Assembly (NCBI GenBank): GCA_018401705.1
Contig: JAGYKL010000001.1
Coordinates: 212,473 to 276,472 of the forward strand
Length of the DNA: 64,000 nucleotides
From: Bacteroidia bacterium
GTDB lineage: Bacteria; Bacteroidota; Bacteroidia; M30B66
Direction of reading: 5' to 3'
This document shows, piece by piece, positions 54,799-64,000 of the stretch. Below the pieces are notes generated by a model. The model ran no database searches. It saw only the letters and a list, made by a program, of their open reading frames with translations, and was not told the origin of the DNA. Made by a program: the position numbers and the translations under genes. Each line of letters starts with the position of its first letter. Position 1 is the stretch's first letter.

Positions 54799-56688
54799 TT
54801 AAGCTTTGTTCCTGTAGTTTAAACCAAAACCAAAAGGAAATAAAGGCTTGTAGTGCTCATCGCCAATATGAAAGTTTTCATCCTGATGCTTCTGCCAAGT
54901 GAATGAAAGCTTTCCCTCGAAATCGTAATCACCGAATAATACGTCAGCCACACCTTGACCTTCAGAACCAGGCAACCACGCGGCTACAAAGGCTGAAGAA
55001 GCTTCAAGTTCCTTTTGAATAATCAAAGGTCTTCCGCTCAATAAAACCACAATTGCAGGAATTCCTTGGTCGGTAATATTCTTAATTGCCATTAAGTCTT
55101 CGGGGTGTAACTCATTCAAAACCAAAGACCTACCGTAAGGAGCGAGCACTTTCATGAGACCTTTAATCATAGAACCCATTTCAACGATGGTATTATCGTC
55201 TCTTCTAATATCGCCCATGCCTTCGGCATAAGGAGTTTCCCCAATTACAACTATACCAGCATCATAATTTCCGTTAGATGCTTTTGAGCCATCAAGACTA
55301 AGATCTGCCTCAGGGCAAACTTGCTTTATACCTTTCCAAATGGAAGTACCGCCAATAATCTTTCCCTTTTGTACACCTGCCTGACCTGATGCATAACCAT
55401 CAAGAATATGAACATTTGTTCTTTCTTCGGCACTATCAGAAACACCCTGCCAAGCAACAGTGAATCCACCACACTGGTGTCCACAATCATCGGCATTTTT
55501 GCCGGCTACAAGAATCTTAGCTGATTTTTTAAGCGGCAGAATTCCATCGTGATTCTTAAGTAAAACCAGCGACTGACGAACAGCTTCGCGAGCAACTTCT
55601 CTATTCTCTTTTGAACCAAAGCTTTTATTGTTCGACCATTTTCTTTCGGCCGGACGAGGCTTTTCAAAAATGCCATACTTCACTTTTACGTAAAGAATTC
55701 GTCTTACAGCATCGTCGATTCTCGACATTTCAACCCTACCTTCATTCACATGATCGCGAAGGTGATGAATGAACTCACGCCATTTCTCTGATACCATAAA
55801 CATGTCAATTCCGGCATTAACTCCTAAAGCAACGGTAGTTCTAAAGTCAGCATCGAGGTAATCGCAGCCATCCCAGTCAGAAATGATGAAACCCTTAAAA
55901 TTAAGCTCTTCCTTTAAAACATCATTTAGTAAATACCTGTGGCCATGACACTTATCGCCGTTCCAGCTATTAAATGAAGCCATAACTGTTAAAGCTCCGG
56001 CACGTAAAGCCGGCAAATATGGCGCAATATGAATTCTACGAAGCTCTTCTTCTGAAATACGAGTGTCGCCTTGGTCAATGCCGTAAGTGGTTCCTCCATC
56101 TCCTACCCAATGTTTTAGGCAAGCTATTACGCTATCGTCGCCAAAATCATGTTGTAAGCCTTCTACAAACTTATCGGCATAAGAAGCAACAAGAGCCGGC
56201 TCTTCAGAAAAACTCTCGTAGGTTCTACCCCACTGGTAATTTCTGGCAACAGCAAGCGTTGGCGCAAAAGTCCATTCAACGCCCGTAGCCAGAATTTCCT
56301 TGGCTGTAACAGCAGCTATTTGCTTGATTAAGTTTGGATTGCGCATACAACCTAAGCCAATGTTATGCGGAAAAATAGTAGCTCCCAGTACATTATTATG
56401 TCCGTGAATTGCGTCAACACCATAAATCAAGGGAATACCTGACTGAGATTCTACTGAAGCTTGCCAATAGGCATCGTTCATGCTCACCCAATCTGAAGGA
56501 AGATTTGTGCCCGGAACCGAGCCTCCACCGCTAAGAACTGAGCCAATATGATAATCCTTAACCTCCTGAGGATTGATTGCCATACGTTCAGTCTGAACCA
56601 TTTGACCAATCTTTTGATCAAGGTTGAGATTCTGCATGATTGCTTCAACCCGTTGATAAATTTCCTGTTCTGAAAGAGCCTGGGACAT
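54799..56688 (-). CDS. GH3 beta-glucosidase/exo-glucanase without signal peptide
   Basis: 629 residues, no export signal. Family 3 glycoside hydrolase similar to the ExoI/beta-glucan exohydrolase group: GVDAIHGHNNVLGATIFPHNIGLG, CLKHWVGDGGT, and IISDWDG with the nucleophile Asp271. The second domain has GKNADDCGHQCGGFTVAWQG and VVIGETPYAEGMGD. No C-terminal FnIII-like domain is present, matching this subgroup. It would release glucose from beta-1,3 or beta-1,3-1,4 oligosaccharides in the cytosol or be exported unconventionally. It lies 25 bases after the preceding GH3 gene and is the last gene of the operon. Confidence 0.92.
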   Translation of the reverse strand: MSQALSEQEIYQRVEAIMQNLNLDQKIGQMVQTERMAINPQEVKDYHIGSVLSGGGSVPGTNLPSDWVSMNDAYWQASVESQSGIPLIYGVDAIHGHNNVLGATIFPHNIGLGCMRNPNLIKQIAAVTAKEILATGVEWTFAPTLAVARNYQWGRTYESFSEEPALVASYADKFVEGLQHDFGDDSVIACLKHWVGDGGTTYGIDQGDTRISEEELRRIHIAPYLPALRAGALTVMASFNSWNGDKCHGHRYLLNDVLKEELNFKGFIISDWDGCDYLDADFRTTVALGVNAGIDMFMVSEKWREFIHHLRDHVNEGRVEMSRIDDAVRRILYVKVKYGIFEKPRPAERKWSNNKSFGSKENREVAREAVRQSLVLLKNHDGILPLKKSAKILVAGKNADDCGHQCGGFTVAWQGVSDSAEERTNVHILDGYASGQAGVQKGKIIGGTSIWKGIKQVCPEADLSLDGSKASNGNYDAGIVVIGETPYAEGMGDIRRDDNTIVEMGSMIKGLMKVLAPYGRSLVLNELHPEDLMAIKNITDQGIPAIVVLLSGRPLIIQKELEASSAFVAAWLPGSEGQGVADVLFGDYDFEGKLSFTWQKHQDENFHIGDEHYKPLFPFGFGLNYRNKA

Positions 56689-56713
56689 ATTTAGATACTG
56701 TATTTAAATGTTG

Positions 56714-58987
56714 TTATTTTTTGAAATAAATGGTTTTGGAGAGATTTCCAATCATGAATTTAAAATCTCCTTCTTCGGTAACCGACTGATTTTGTTGATT
56801 GACGAAAGACAAATCTGTATGGTTCAGTGTAAAATGAACTTTCCTTGATTCGCCGGGCTGTAGTTCGATTTTCTTAAATCTTCTAAGCTGCTTCACAGTT
56901 GGGACTAGGCTCGCAACTATATCGGCAGAGTAAAGTTGAACCACTTCCTTTCCGCTTCGGTCACCAATATTCTTAACGTCCACAGAAATGTGAATATCGT
57001 CATTAAAATTGATGGTGTCTTTTTCAAAAGTTAAGTTACTGTATTTGAAGGACGTATAACTCAATCCGAAACCAAATTCATATAAAGGATTAAAAGCATT
57101 GTAGCCAAAATTAACATCCCTTTCTTCGGCTTTAGTATGATCGTAAGTCCAAATTGAACCCGTGTACCTTGGGTAAGTTATTGGAAGTTTCCCTGAAGGA
57201 TTAACATCACCAAAAACAACGTTAGCAATAGCTCTACCTCCTTCGTTTCCGGGAAGATATGCCATTAAAACAGCTGAAGCCAAAGCTTCAATTTCTGTGA
57301 AAATTCGCGGACGAGCTTCGAGTAAAATGAGGATGATTGGCTTGCCACTTTTCGCAAGTGCTTTCACTAAATCTAGCTGAGCTTGCGGAAATGTAAGATC
57401 TTCAATATCACTTGGTTTCTCGGTAGCAGGAACTTCGCCAAGGCAAACAACAATATAATCGGCTTGTGATGCAGCTAAGGCAGTTTGTGCCGTGTTTACA
57501 TCTTCATTATAAGTAGTTCCATCGAAATAAGTTAGATTTTCCTTGCCAATTTTATCTGCGAATGCTTCATAAATAGTTTTCTTGCCGGTATCATTGAATG
57601 AAGTATCAACTCCACGCCAAGTCCTGGACCAACCGCCATTCAAGTAATTCAGGGAGTTTGCTGCAACACCGGTGATGAGCACTTTTTTATTTTTCCCTAG
57701 CGGGAGGATATTATTGTCATTCTTGAGCAAAGTCAGTGCTTCATGAGCAGTTTCAAGAGAAGCCTGAACGAATTCATCGGAACCGAACTTCGGGTATTTT
57801 GATGCATCAGTTTGCTGTTGCTCGAAAAGTCCTAGTTTGAACTTCACCTTTAGCACTCTGCGAACAGCATCATTTACCCTTTCTATCGAAACTTCATTTG
57901 ATTTGACTAAATCGATTAGATGAGTTGCAAAACTTGCGTCGTAAGGTTCCATGCACACATCTATTCCGGCATTTACAGCCAGTTTAACAGCTTCTCTTTC
58001 ATCTTTTGCAATCTGATGGTTAGAGATGAGATTGGTAACGTCTTCCCAATCGGAAATAACAAAACCTTCAAAGCCAAGTTCTCCTTTTAGTATATCTGTG
58101 ATAAGATATTTATCGGCATGACAAGGCATTCCGTTTACAGAGCCTGAGTTTATCATAACACTCGAAACTCCCAGCTCGATTGCTTTCCTGAAAGGTGGCA
58201 GACAAATTTGTCGAAGCAAATGCTCAGGCATATATACAGGAGTTCTATCCTTGCCGCTAGCTGGCAAGCCATAACCAATAAAATGCTTAAGGCAAACAGC
58301 CGAGCGATACTCGTTGGAGATATTTTCACCTTGCATTCCTTGAATCATGGCTGCGCCAAATTCGGATGTTAGATAAGTATCTTCACCAAAAGTCTCGAAA
58401 ATTCTACCCCATTGCGGTTGTTTGCAAACGTCTAAAACGGGTGAGAAATTCAAGGGAATGCCTGAAGCTCTAATTTCGTAGGAAGTTATTTCTCCGGCTT
58501 TATTCGCCAATGCAGGGTTCCAGGTTGCAGCCAGCGCTAATTGATGCGGCAAAAGCACAGAACCTTCGGTGTAGTTAGCACCGTGAACAGCGTCAATACC
58601 ATAAAGTACCGGAATTTTAAGTCTGGATTCTTGCATTACCAGATTCTGAATGGCATCGATGTTCTTGCGCCATTCCTGCCTTGAAAAAGGATAAGTGCCA
58701 AGATTCTGAACAGAGCCGACGTGATGAAGGAGCAAGAGATCACGCATTTTTACTGTGTCTAACTCAACGGTATCTCGTTTCATCCAGAAATCGCCTTTGG
58801 CTATTGCCATAAGACCAATATTGGTCATTTGTCCGGCTTTTTCTTCGAGGGTCATCTGAGAAAGCAGCTTCTCAACTCTTTCATCCAAGCTTGGGTTTGA
58901 TGCCAAAATCTGGGCAGAAACCAAATCAGAATTGATTATTGAAATGCAAAAGAAAAACAGTGAAAATAAGATATGTAAACGTTTCAA
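56714..58987 (-). CDS. Secreted GH3 beta-glucosidase, BglX-like
   Basis: 757 residues with a signal peptide ending near VSAQ (about 26). Three domains: the TIM barrel (about 30-370) with YGIDAVHGANY, CLKHFIGYG and VISDWEDV (nucleophile Asp313); the alpha/beta sandwich (about 400-610); and a C-terminal FnIII-like domain (about 660-757) with GKEVVQLYSAD and LQPGESRKVHFTL. This is the BglX domain set and size. It acts in the periplasm or at the cell surface on beta-gluco-oligosaccharides. It follows the GH16 gene by 4 bases and precedes the cytosolic-type GH3. Confidence 0.94.
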   Translation of the reverse strand: MKRLHILFSLFFFCISIINSDLVSAQILASNPSLDERVEKLLSQMTLEEKAGQMTNIGLMAIAKGDFWMKRDTVELDTVKMRDLLLLHHVGSVQNLGTYPFSRQEWRKNIDAIQNLVMQESRLKIPVLYGIDAVHGANYTEGSVLLPHQLALAATWNPALANKAGEITSYEIRASGIPLNFSPVLDVCKQPQWGRIFETFGEDTYLTSEFGAAMIQGMQGENISNEYRSAVCLKHFIGYGLPASGKDRTPVYMPEHLLRQICLPPFRKAIELGVSSVMINSGSVNGMPCHADKYLITDILKGELGFEGFVISDWEDVTNLISNHQIAKDEREAVKLAVNAGIDVCMEPYDASFATHLIDLVKSNEVSIERVNDAVRRVLKVKFKLGLFEQQQTDASKYPKFGSDEFVQASLETAHEALTLLKNDNNILPLGKNKKVLITGVAANSLNYLNGGWSRTWRGVDTSFNDTGKKTIYEAFADKIGKENLTYFDGTTYNEDVNTAQTALAASQADYIVVCLGEVPATEKPSDIEDLTFPQAQLDLVKALAKSGKPIILILLEARPRIFTEIEALASAVLMAYLPGNEGGRAIANVVFGDVNPSGKLPITYPRYTGSIWTYDHTKAEERDVNFGYNAFNPLYEFGFGLSYTSFKYSNLTFEKDTINFNDDIHISVDVKNIGDRSGKEVVQLYSADIVASLVPTVKQLRRFKKIELQPGESRKVHFTLNHTDLSFVNQQNQSVTEEGDFKFMIGNLSKTIYFKK

Positions 58988-58991
58988 AGCC

Positions 58992-60278
58992 TTAGTTTTT
59001 CTCGTAAACTCTCACATAATCAACAATATACTTTTGCGATGTAGCACTAGAATCTATGCCTCGTTGACCACCCCAGCCGCCTCCCATGGTGAGGTTTAAG
59101 ATAATATTCTGAGGTTTATTAAATGGCCAGGAAAGTTCGGTAGAAGTGTCATTGTATTCGAAATAGGTCTTGCCGTCGACACTGGCAGTCATTCCTTCGG
59201 GAGTCCAGTCGACAGCATAGGTATGAAACTCATTATTCATGTTTTCTACTTCAGTTATGCCAGTAGGCTGATTGCCTAGTTTAAAGTAGTAAGCACCGCA
59301 ATGTGCCGAAGCGTGGGCTCTTCCATTGCCAGTTGCATCATCCATTTCAAATCCAACACTTTCAAGAATATCAATCTCGCCGCAATAAGGCCAGGAAAGC
59401 TCGTCAACATAGTCATCACCGAGCATCCAGCCGGCTGCCCAGTTACCATCTGGTGCAGGAACTTTTGCTCTAAACTCAATCCTGCCATAAAGAAAGGATT
59501 GCTTTCCGCGCGTTGTTAAACGCGCTGATGTCCATGAATAACCCAAATCATTCATGCGAGCTTCAATGATTAGATTTCCGTTTTCTACACGGGCATTTTC
59601 CTTTCTACCTTCGGTATAATATTGAAGTTCAGAATTTCCCCAACCCCAGTTTCCTACATCATAAATCCACTTTGTTGAATCAGGAAGACCTTCATAATCA
59701 AACTCATCTGACCAAACAACCTTCCACTCTTGCCCATCAGTCTTTTGGGTAAATGTTTTTGGTGTAAGCTGATGCTTTTTGAACAGTGTGAAACTTATGT
59801 CTTTGATAGAAGCTTCGCCACCTTCAACATGAAGTTTAATTAAATGCTTGCCTTTGTTTAAAGGAGAGCCATCGCGTTTGTAGCTTGTAAAACCCTGACT
59901 TGCAACTGTTTCAATACCGGAAGTAATGTTATAGGTGCGATCGTCTTTATTACCGACATAATCTTCAATCCAAAGTTTCACACCTTTGGTGGATGTTTTT
60001 GCTTGAATCTCAGTGATATATCGCCCGGCTTCGGGCACTTCAATTTCGAAAGTAAGCCATGATTTTTCACCTTCCAGGCGAACGCTTGAAGAGTCATCAA
60101 CATCAAAACCAGCCAGCCCCTCGCTATTGATGAAGTCTTTAGCATGAATTAAAACACGAGTTTCATTAGCCTGAATTTCAGGCGATTCTGATTCTTTCTT
60201 AATTTCAGAACAAGATGCTAAAGCCAGGCAAGCGCCAAAAGAAATTGATTTTAACAGCAGATTGGAAATTAAATTCAT
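58992..60278 (-). CDS. GH16 endo-beta-glucanase (laminarinase-like) lipoprotein with CBM-like domain
   Basis: 428 residues. The lipobox ends LASC (Cys23), so it is lipid-anchored, probably at the cell surface. A CBM6-like beta domain follows (about 40-165; LTFEIEVPEAGRYITEIQA). The GH16 domain (about 180-428) starts WKVVWSDEFDYEG and carries the catalytic motif GEIDILES, with nucleophile Glu301, Asp303 and acid/base Glu306. WAAGWMLGDD and HTYAVDWTPEG also fit laminarinases. It should cut beta-1,3-glucan internally, feeding the GH3 enzymes around it. Substrate is inferred from family and context. Confidence 0.92.
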   Translation of the reverse strand: MNLISNLLLKSISFGACLALASCSEIKKESESPEIQANETRVLIHAKDFINSEGLAGFDVDDSSSVRLEGEKSWLTFEIEVPEAGRYITEIQAKTSTKGVKLWIEDYVGNKDDRTYNITSGIETVASQGFTSYKRDGSPLNKGKHLIKLHVEGGEASIKDISFTLFKKHQLTPKTFTQKTDGQEWKVVWSDEFDYEGLPDSTKWIYDVGNWGWGNSELQYYTEGRKENARVENGNLIIEARMNDLGYSWTSARLTTRGKQSFLYGRIEFRAKVPAPDGNWAAGWMLGDDYVDELSWPYCGEIDILESVGFEMDDATGNGRAHASAHCGAYYFKLGNQPTGITEVENMNNEFHTYAVDWTPEGMTASVDGKTYFEYNDTSTELSWPFNKPQNIILNLTMGGGWGGQRGIDSSATSQKYIVDYVRVYEKN

Positions 60279-60299
60279 GTCTTTGAGGCTTAAAAGGTA

Positions 60300-61862
60300 T
60301 TACTTCGATTTAACCAGAATTTTTTCTAATTCTTCCAGTGAGCGATTTTTTGTTTCAGGCAATTTCATAATGATGTAGATAAGTCCGGCGGCTGCAAAAA
60401 GTCCGTACAACATGAAAGTTAAGGTAGAGCCTAAATTTTCGAGTTCCCAAGGAAAAACCAATTGCACCAGGAAGCTCACACCTGAATTTACCAAACCAAC
60501 GAAAGAGATTGCCAATCCTCTGATATAATTCGGAAAAAGTTCAGAGAACAGCACCCACATAACTGGTCCGATTGAAACGGCAAAAGATGCAACAAAGCCC
60601 AAAATTCCGATAAGAATAAGCACAGCGTTCATAGTAACAGCTGAAGTTATAAGTTCCGATTCATATGTCTTGGCCATATCATCACCCAAAGTTTCTCTTA
60701 AAGCATGTTTAAAGCTCACGTCATCAGTATATGTTTTATCATACATGGCTGAAAGTTTCACCTCATCAACTTCTGCAGGAAGGTTCTTAACAGACTCATT
60801 GGTAAGCGTGTATGTTGCTGAGCTAAATCCGTAAGAAAGCAAAAGCATGCAAATAGCTATACCGCTAACTCCAATAACCAACAGTGGTTTACGTCCAAGT
60901 TTATCAATTAGAGAAATGGCAATAAGTGTAAAAACCAGGTTTATTAGTCCCACCCAAATAGCTTGAGAAAAGGCAGCATCGGTTCCAATACCTGACTGCT
61001 CAAAAATCATTGGAGCATAAAAGAACACTGAGTTAATACCGGTAATTTGTTGGAGAATCCCAATCACAAGCCCTAGCATTAATACTAATCTCAAGGCTGG
61101 TTTGAAGAGCTCTTTTAAAGGAAGCTTATCTTCTTTGCCGTCATTATTCATGCTAGATTTAACCGATTCAATAACTCGGCGAGCTTCCTCTTCACCTGCA
61201 GCTCTGGTCATAATTTTGAGGGCTTTGTCGTATTTACCTTTCATGGCTAACCAGCGCGGACTTTGAGGAACAATAAACAAGGCAAAGAAGTATAGAATCG
61301 CTGGAATAGCTTCTAAGCCAAGCATCCAACGCCAGTTGTATTCATTAAATTTGAGACTTTGTGCCCAAGGTGCATCAGATTGGGCCAATTGCAGAATCAT
61401 ATAGTTTGAGAAAAACGCTACCGAAATACCCAACACAATATTTAGTTGGTTAAACGAAACCATTCTTCCACGCATTTTAGGAGGCGAAATTTCTGCGATA
61501 TACATCGGAGCAATAATTAATGATGCACCAACACCAATTCCACCAAGCATTCTTGCCAAAATTAAAAACAAGAAGTTAGGTGCAATAGCCGAACCAATGG
61601 CTGAGATTGTATAAAGCAAGGCCGCTATACTCAATACCTTCTTTCTTCCAATGCGGTCGCTAAGTGGTCCTGAAACCATCATGGCAAGACTTGCAGTAAG
61701 GGTTAACGAGCTCACCGCCCAACCCAACTCGAGCTTGGATAATCCGAATTCAAGTTCAATGAATTTGTTAACTCCAGAAATAACGGAAGCATCAAAACCC
61801 ATTAAAAATCCTCCCAAAGCCACAATGAGAGCTATGAGTACCACAAAGTTGTTGTTTTTCAT
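60300..61862 (-). CDS. Sugar porter family MFS transporter
   Basis: 520 residues, twelve predicted membrane helices. Sugar-porter motifs are clear: GVNKFIELEFGL then SGPLSDRIGRKKVL (D-R-x-G-R-K/R), PQSPRWLAMKGK after helix 6, QQITGINSVFFYAP in helix 7, DKLGRKPLL and PETKNRSLEELE at the end. An extra ~65-residue hydrophilic insert lies between helices 9 and 10 (around residues 345-415; LPAEVDEVKLSAMYDK). It probably imports glucose by proton symport in the inner membrane. It sits between a GH3 gene and the GH16 gene in one operon (gaps 42 and 21 bases). Confidence 0.94.
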   Translation of the reverse strand: MKNNNFVVLIALIVALGGFLMGFDASVISGVNKFIELEFGLSKLELGWAVSSLTLTASLAMMVSGPLSDRIGRKKVLSIAALLYTISAIGSAIAPNFLFLILARMLGGIGVGASLIIAPMYIAEISPPKMRGRMVSFNQLNIVLGISVAFFSNYMILQLAQSDAPWAQSLKFNEYNWRWMLGLEAIPAILYFFALFIVPQSPRWLAMKGKYDKALKIMTRAAGEEEARRVIESVKSSMNNDGKEDKLPLKELFKPALRLVLMLGLVIGILQQITGINSVFFYAPMIFEQSGIGTDAAFSQAIWVGLINLVFTLIAISLIDKLGRKPLLVIGVSGIAICMLLLSYGFSSATYTLTNESVKNLPAEVDEVKLSAMYDKTYTDDVSFKHALRETLGDDMAKTYESELITSAVTMNAVLILIGILGFVASFAVSIGPVMWVLFSELFPNYIRGLAISFVGLVNSGVSFLVQLVFPWELENLGSTLTFMLYGLFAAAGLIYIIMKLPETKNRSLEELEKILVKSK

Positions 61863-61904
61863 GTTTATGCGTTTGATTTGAGAAATCGCTGTTTGAGTTT
61901 CAAA

Positions 61905-64000
61905 CTAGCGCACGGTAAAGTTTGTATGTAAGTCGCCATTAGAGCTACCTCCAACCCAAAGATCGAAGTGCCCTGGTTCTACAACATGCTGCATAGTTCG
62001 GTTGTAGAAAGCTAAATCACTGGCTTTTAGGTGAAAGACTATAGTTTTAGTTTCACCGGGCTGCAAATGCACTCGTTGAAACCCTTTTAATTCTTTGACT
62101 GGTCGGGTGATGCTGCCAACTTGATCGCGAATATAAAGCTGTGCTATTTCTACCGCTTCGCGGGATCCGGAATTAGTTAGTTCGGCAAAGACTTCAATTG
62201 AACCGTCTACAGGCATTTCATGTGAAGAAAGTCGCAGGTGATGGTAATGAAAATGCGTGTACGTTAATCCGAAGCCAAATGGATAAAGTGGTTCAAAACC
62301 AGCGTCTAGGTGAAAAGAAGTATTTCCGGTTGATGTTTGTCCCGCCCTGGTGGGGATGTGGTCTATATAGGTAAACGTTTCGTAGGTAGCCGGTTTTCCT
62401 GAGTTTCGATGGTTGTAATAGATTGGTATTTGACCTACCATTCTTGGAAAAGAAACCGGTAATTTACCTGAAGGCGCAACTTTACCGAAAAGGATATCAG
62501 AAATTGCCGGACCACCCATTGTTCCGGGATGCCAGGCAAAAATCATAGAATTTACGTAATGTTGAGTTTGCTCAAGCGTGAGGGGCCTCCCTGCTAAAAT
62601 AACAAGGATTGTTTGCTTTCCAAGCTTTGATATTTCTTCGAGCAATTCGTTTTGAACACCCGGCAAGTCAATATCAGCGCGGCAATGAGCTTCGCCGGAA
62701 AGAATAGATTCCTCGCCCATGAACATAATAATGGTTTCTGATTCTGCTGCAATGGCAAGGGCTTCGGCAAATCCATCTCTGTTTTTAGTACGGCTGGTTT
62801 CCAGGCCACGAGCATATCTTATATTTACGTCATCACCTAGTTCCTTACGAATTGCTTGCAAAGGAGTTTGACACCACTCAGCTTTCCCGTCGAAAACCCA
62901 AGTGCCCATTTGTTCATGTTTATCATCGGCCAGAGGCCCGATAACAGCAACATTCTTTAAATTTTCCTTCTTTAAGGGCAGAACCTGATGATCATTCTTT
63001 AGCAAAACACAACTTTGAATGGCAGCTTCCTTGGCAGCAGCCAAGTGATTATTATTTCCTTTTTCAGGGAAAGAGCTTGCATTTGTGTAGGGTTTTTCGA
63101 ACAGACCTAAGTCATATTTCACCGAAAGAATATGTTTAACTGAAGAGTTAATGTCTTCTTCATTCACTTTACCTTCTTCAATAAGTTCCTCAAGATGAGC
63201 TAAGTATGTATGACTTGCCATTTCCATATCCACCCCGGCGTTGGCTGCATGCATGGCGGCTTCGCGATCGTGTTCTGCAAAACCGTGAGTTATGAGTTGG
63301 ATAACAGAATCCCAATCGCTTACTACGAATCCTTTGTAATTCCATTCATCGCGCAAAACCTTGCGTAAGAGAAAATCATTGGCTGTTGAAGGCACACCAT
63401 TTATATCGCTAAATGCCGACATAAACGTTGCCACACCTGCATCTGCACAAGCCTTAAAGGGAGGAAATGCAACATTCCTAAGCTCTGATTCAGAGATATT
63501 TACATAAGCATAATCTCTTCCGGCTTCTGAATAACCATATCCGGCGAAGTGCTTTGCACAAGCTGCGATATGACCTTCTTTAGACAGATCATCGCCCTGA
63601 AAACCTTCAACCATAGCCACTCCAAGCTTGGAAGCTAAATACGGATCTTCGCCCAACGATTCGGCAATTCTTCCCCAGCGAGCATCGCGGGTAACATCAA
63701 TCATCGGAGCGAAAGTCCAGTTAACCCCATCAGAAGCTGCCTCAACAGCAGCCACTCTTGCACCTTCTCTAATTATGCTTGGGTTCCAGCTAGCTGCTTG
63801 TCCCAGCGGAATTGGAAATACCGTTTGATATCCATGAATCACATCACGACCTATAATTAGCGGAATGCCCAATCGGCTCTCTTCAACCGCAATACGCTGT
63901 ATTTCATTTAATAAATCTACACCTACTTCATTGAGAATTGAACCTACTTTGCCATGTCTGATATCATCAGCTAGGTCGTGTGGAATACCACCTCTACCGG
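61905..64000 (-). CDS. GH3 beta-glucosidase, N terminus beyond the window
   Basis: The frame is open to the right edge (698 codons seen). In-frame residues continue upstream of any start (GGIPHDLADDI, VEESRLGIPLIIGRDVIHGYQT), so the gene begins outside the window. It has the GH3 barrel with the nucleophile motif VVSDWDSV (Asp codon at 63315-63317), the alpha/beta sandwich, and a C-terminal FnIII-like domain (SREAVEIAQLYIRD, LQPGETKTIVFHL). BglX-like domain set. First visible gene of the glucanase operon; 42 bases before the MFS gene. Whether it has a signal peptide cannot be seen. Confidence 0.92.
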   Translation of the reverse strand, partial: GRGGIPHDLADDIRHGKVGSILNEVGVDLLNEIQRIAVEESRLGIPLIIGRDVIHGYQTVFPIPLGQAASWNPSIIREGARVAAVEAASDGVNWTFAPMIDVTRDARWGRIAESLGEDPYLASKLGVAMVEGFQGDDLSKEGHIAACAKHFAGYGYSEAGRDYAYVNISESELRNVAFPPFKACADAGVATFMSAFSDINGVPSTANDFLLRKVLRDEWNYKGFVVSDWDSVIQLITHGFAEHDREAAMHAANAGVDMEMASHTYLAHLEELIEEGKVNEEDINSSVKHILSVKYDLGLFEKPYTNASSFPEKGNNNHLAAAKEAAIQSCVLLKNDHQVLPLKKENLKNVAVIGPLADDKHEQMGTWVFDGKAEWCQTPLQAIRKELGDDVNIRYARGLETSRTKNRDGFAEALAIAAESETIIMFMGEESILSGEAHCRADIDLPGVQNELLEEISKLGKQTILVILAGRPLTLEQTQHYVNSMIFAWHPGTMGGPAISDILFGKVAPSGKLPVSFPRMVGQIPIYYNHRNSGKPATYETFTYIDHIPTRAGQTSTGNTSFHLDAGFEPLYPFGFGLTYTHFHYHHLRLSSHEMPVDGSIEVFAELTNSGSREAVEIAQLYIRDQVGSITRPVKELKGFQRVHLQPGETKTIVFHLKASDLAFYNRTMQHVVEPGHFDLWVGGSSNGDLHTNFTVR

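Overview
The window is AT-rich chromosomal DNA of a Bacteroidota bacterium, most likely a marine-type member of Flavobacteriales or a close relative. The evidence is several cargo proteins with type IX secretion system (T9SS) C-terminal sorting domains (type A and type B/CHU_C), a PorE-like OmpA protein, -33/-7 promoters of the TTG-N17-22-TAnnTTTG type, A-rich translation starts without clear Shine-Dalgarno sites, and the conserved DUF3822-rsmD-coaD gene order. I cannot name the genus. I saw no tRNA, rRNA, CRISPR array or insertion sequence.

Layout. 1-14.6 kb is mostly housekeeping. It holds the 3' part of dnaX, a small c-type cytochrome, a DUF4920 protein, an MnmD-like tRNA methyltransferase, a PorE-like OmpA/TPR/PD40 protein with a TPR partner, a YiiX-like papain-fold hydrolase and a DUF4878 lipoprotein. 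These are followed by pyrE with an SRPBCC gene, a Nudix hydrolase, the DUF3822-rsmD-coaD-thioredoxin-fold operon and a RecD-like helicase. 14.7-19.1 kb holds a T9SS protein and then two adjacent broken genes: a BNR/sialidase-like T9SS protein and a CPA1 Na+/H+ antiporter. Their 1.7 kb of clustered indels are either real decay or a local consensus-quality problem. 19.1-24.2 kb encodes envelope proteins (DUF6268 barrel, DUF2147, lipoprotein, Porin_10-like porin, SdiA-regulated-like propeller).

24.5-46.5 kb is the most striking part. Five consecutive same-strand genes encode large T9SS-exported proteins (2380, 705, 724, 1059 and 2273 aa). Two are built from internal tandem repeats, two are lamin-tail-domain paralogues and one ends in a type B sorting domain. 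They look like a surface adhesin/structural block; their exact role is not determinable here. 46.6-53.8 kb returns to small genes: a pirin-YceI pair, an AlkD-like DNA alkylation repair protein, an unknown barrel-like protein with a lysine/arginine tail overlapped by a VOC-fold lipoprotein, and a TrkH/TrkA potassium uptake pair.

53.8-64.0 kb, all on the minus strand, is a beta-glucan (probably laminarin-type beta-1,3-glucan) utilisation operon. It runs GH3 (cut by the window edge) > sugar-porter MFS > GH16 lipoprotein > secreted GH3 > GH3 without signal peptide. A frameshifted esterase-like gene lies beyond it. The GH16 would cut polymer at the cell surface, the GH3 enzymes would release glucose, and the MFS porter would import it. 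No SusC/SusD pair is seen inside the window.

Unusual regulatory geometry recurs. The DUF3822/helicase pair has interlocked divergent promoters. pyrE/Nudix start codons overlap in one CATG. pyrE, the porin and (less exactly) the alkD-like gene have a -7 box four bases before the ATG, suggesting leaderless mRNAs.
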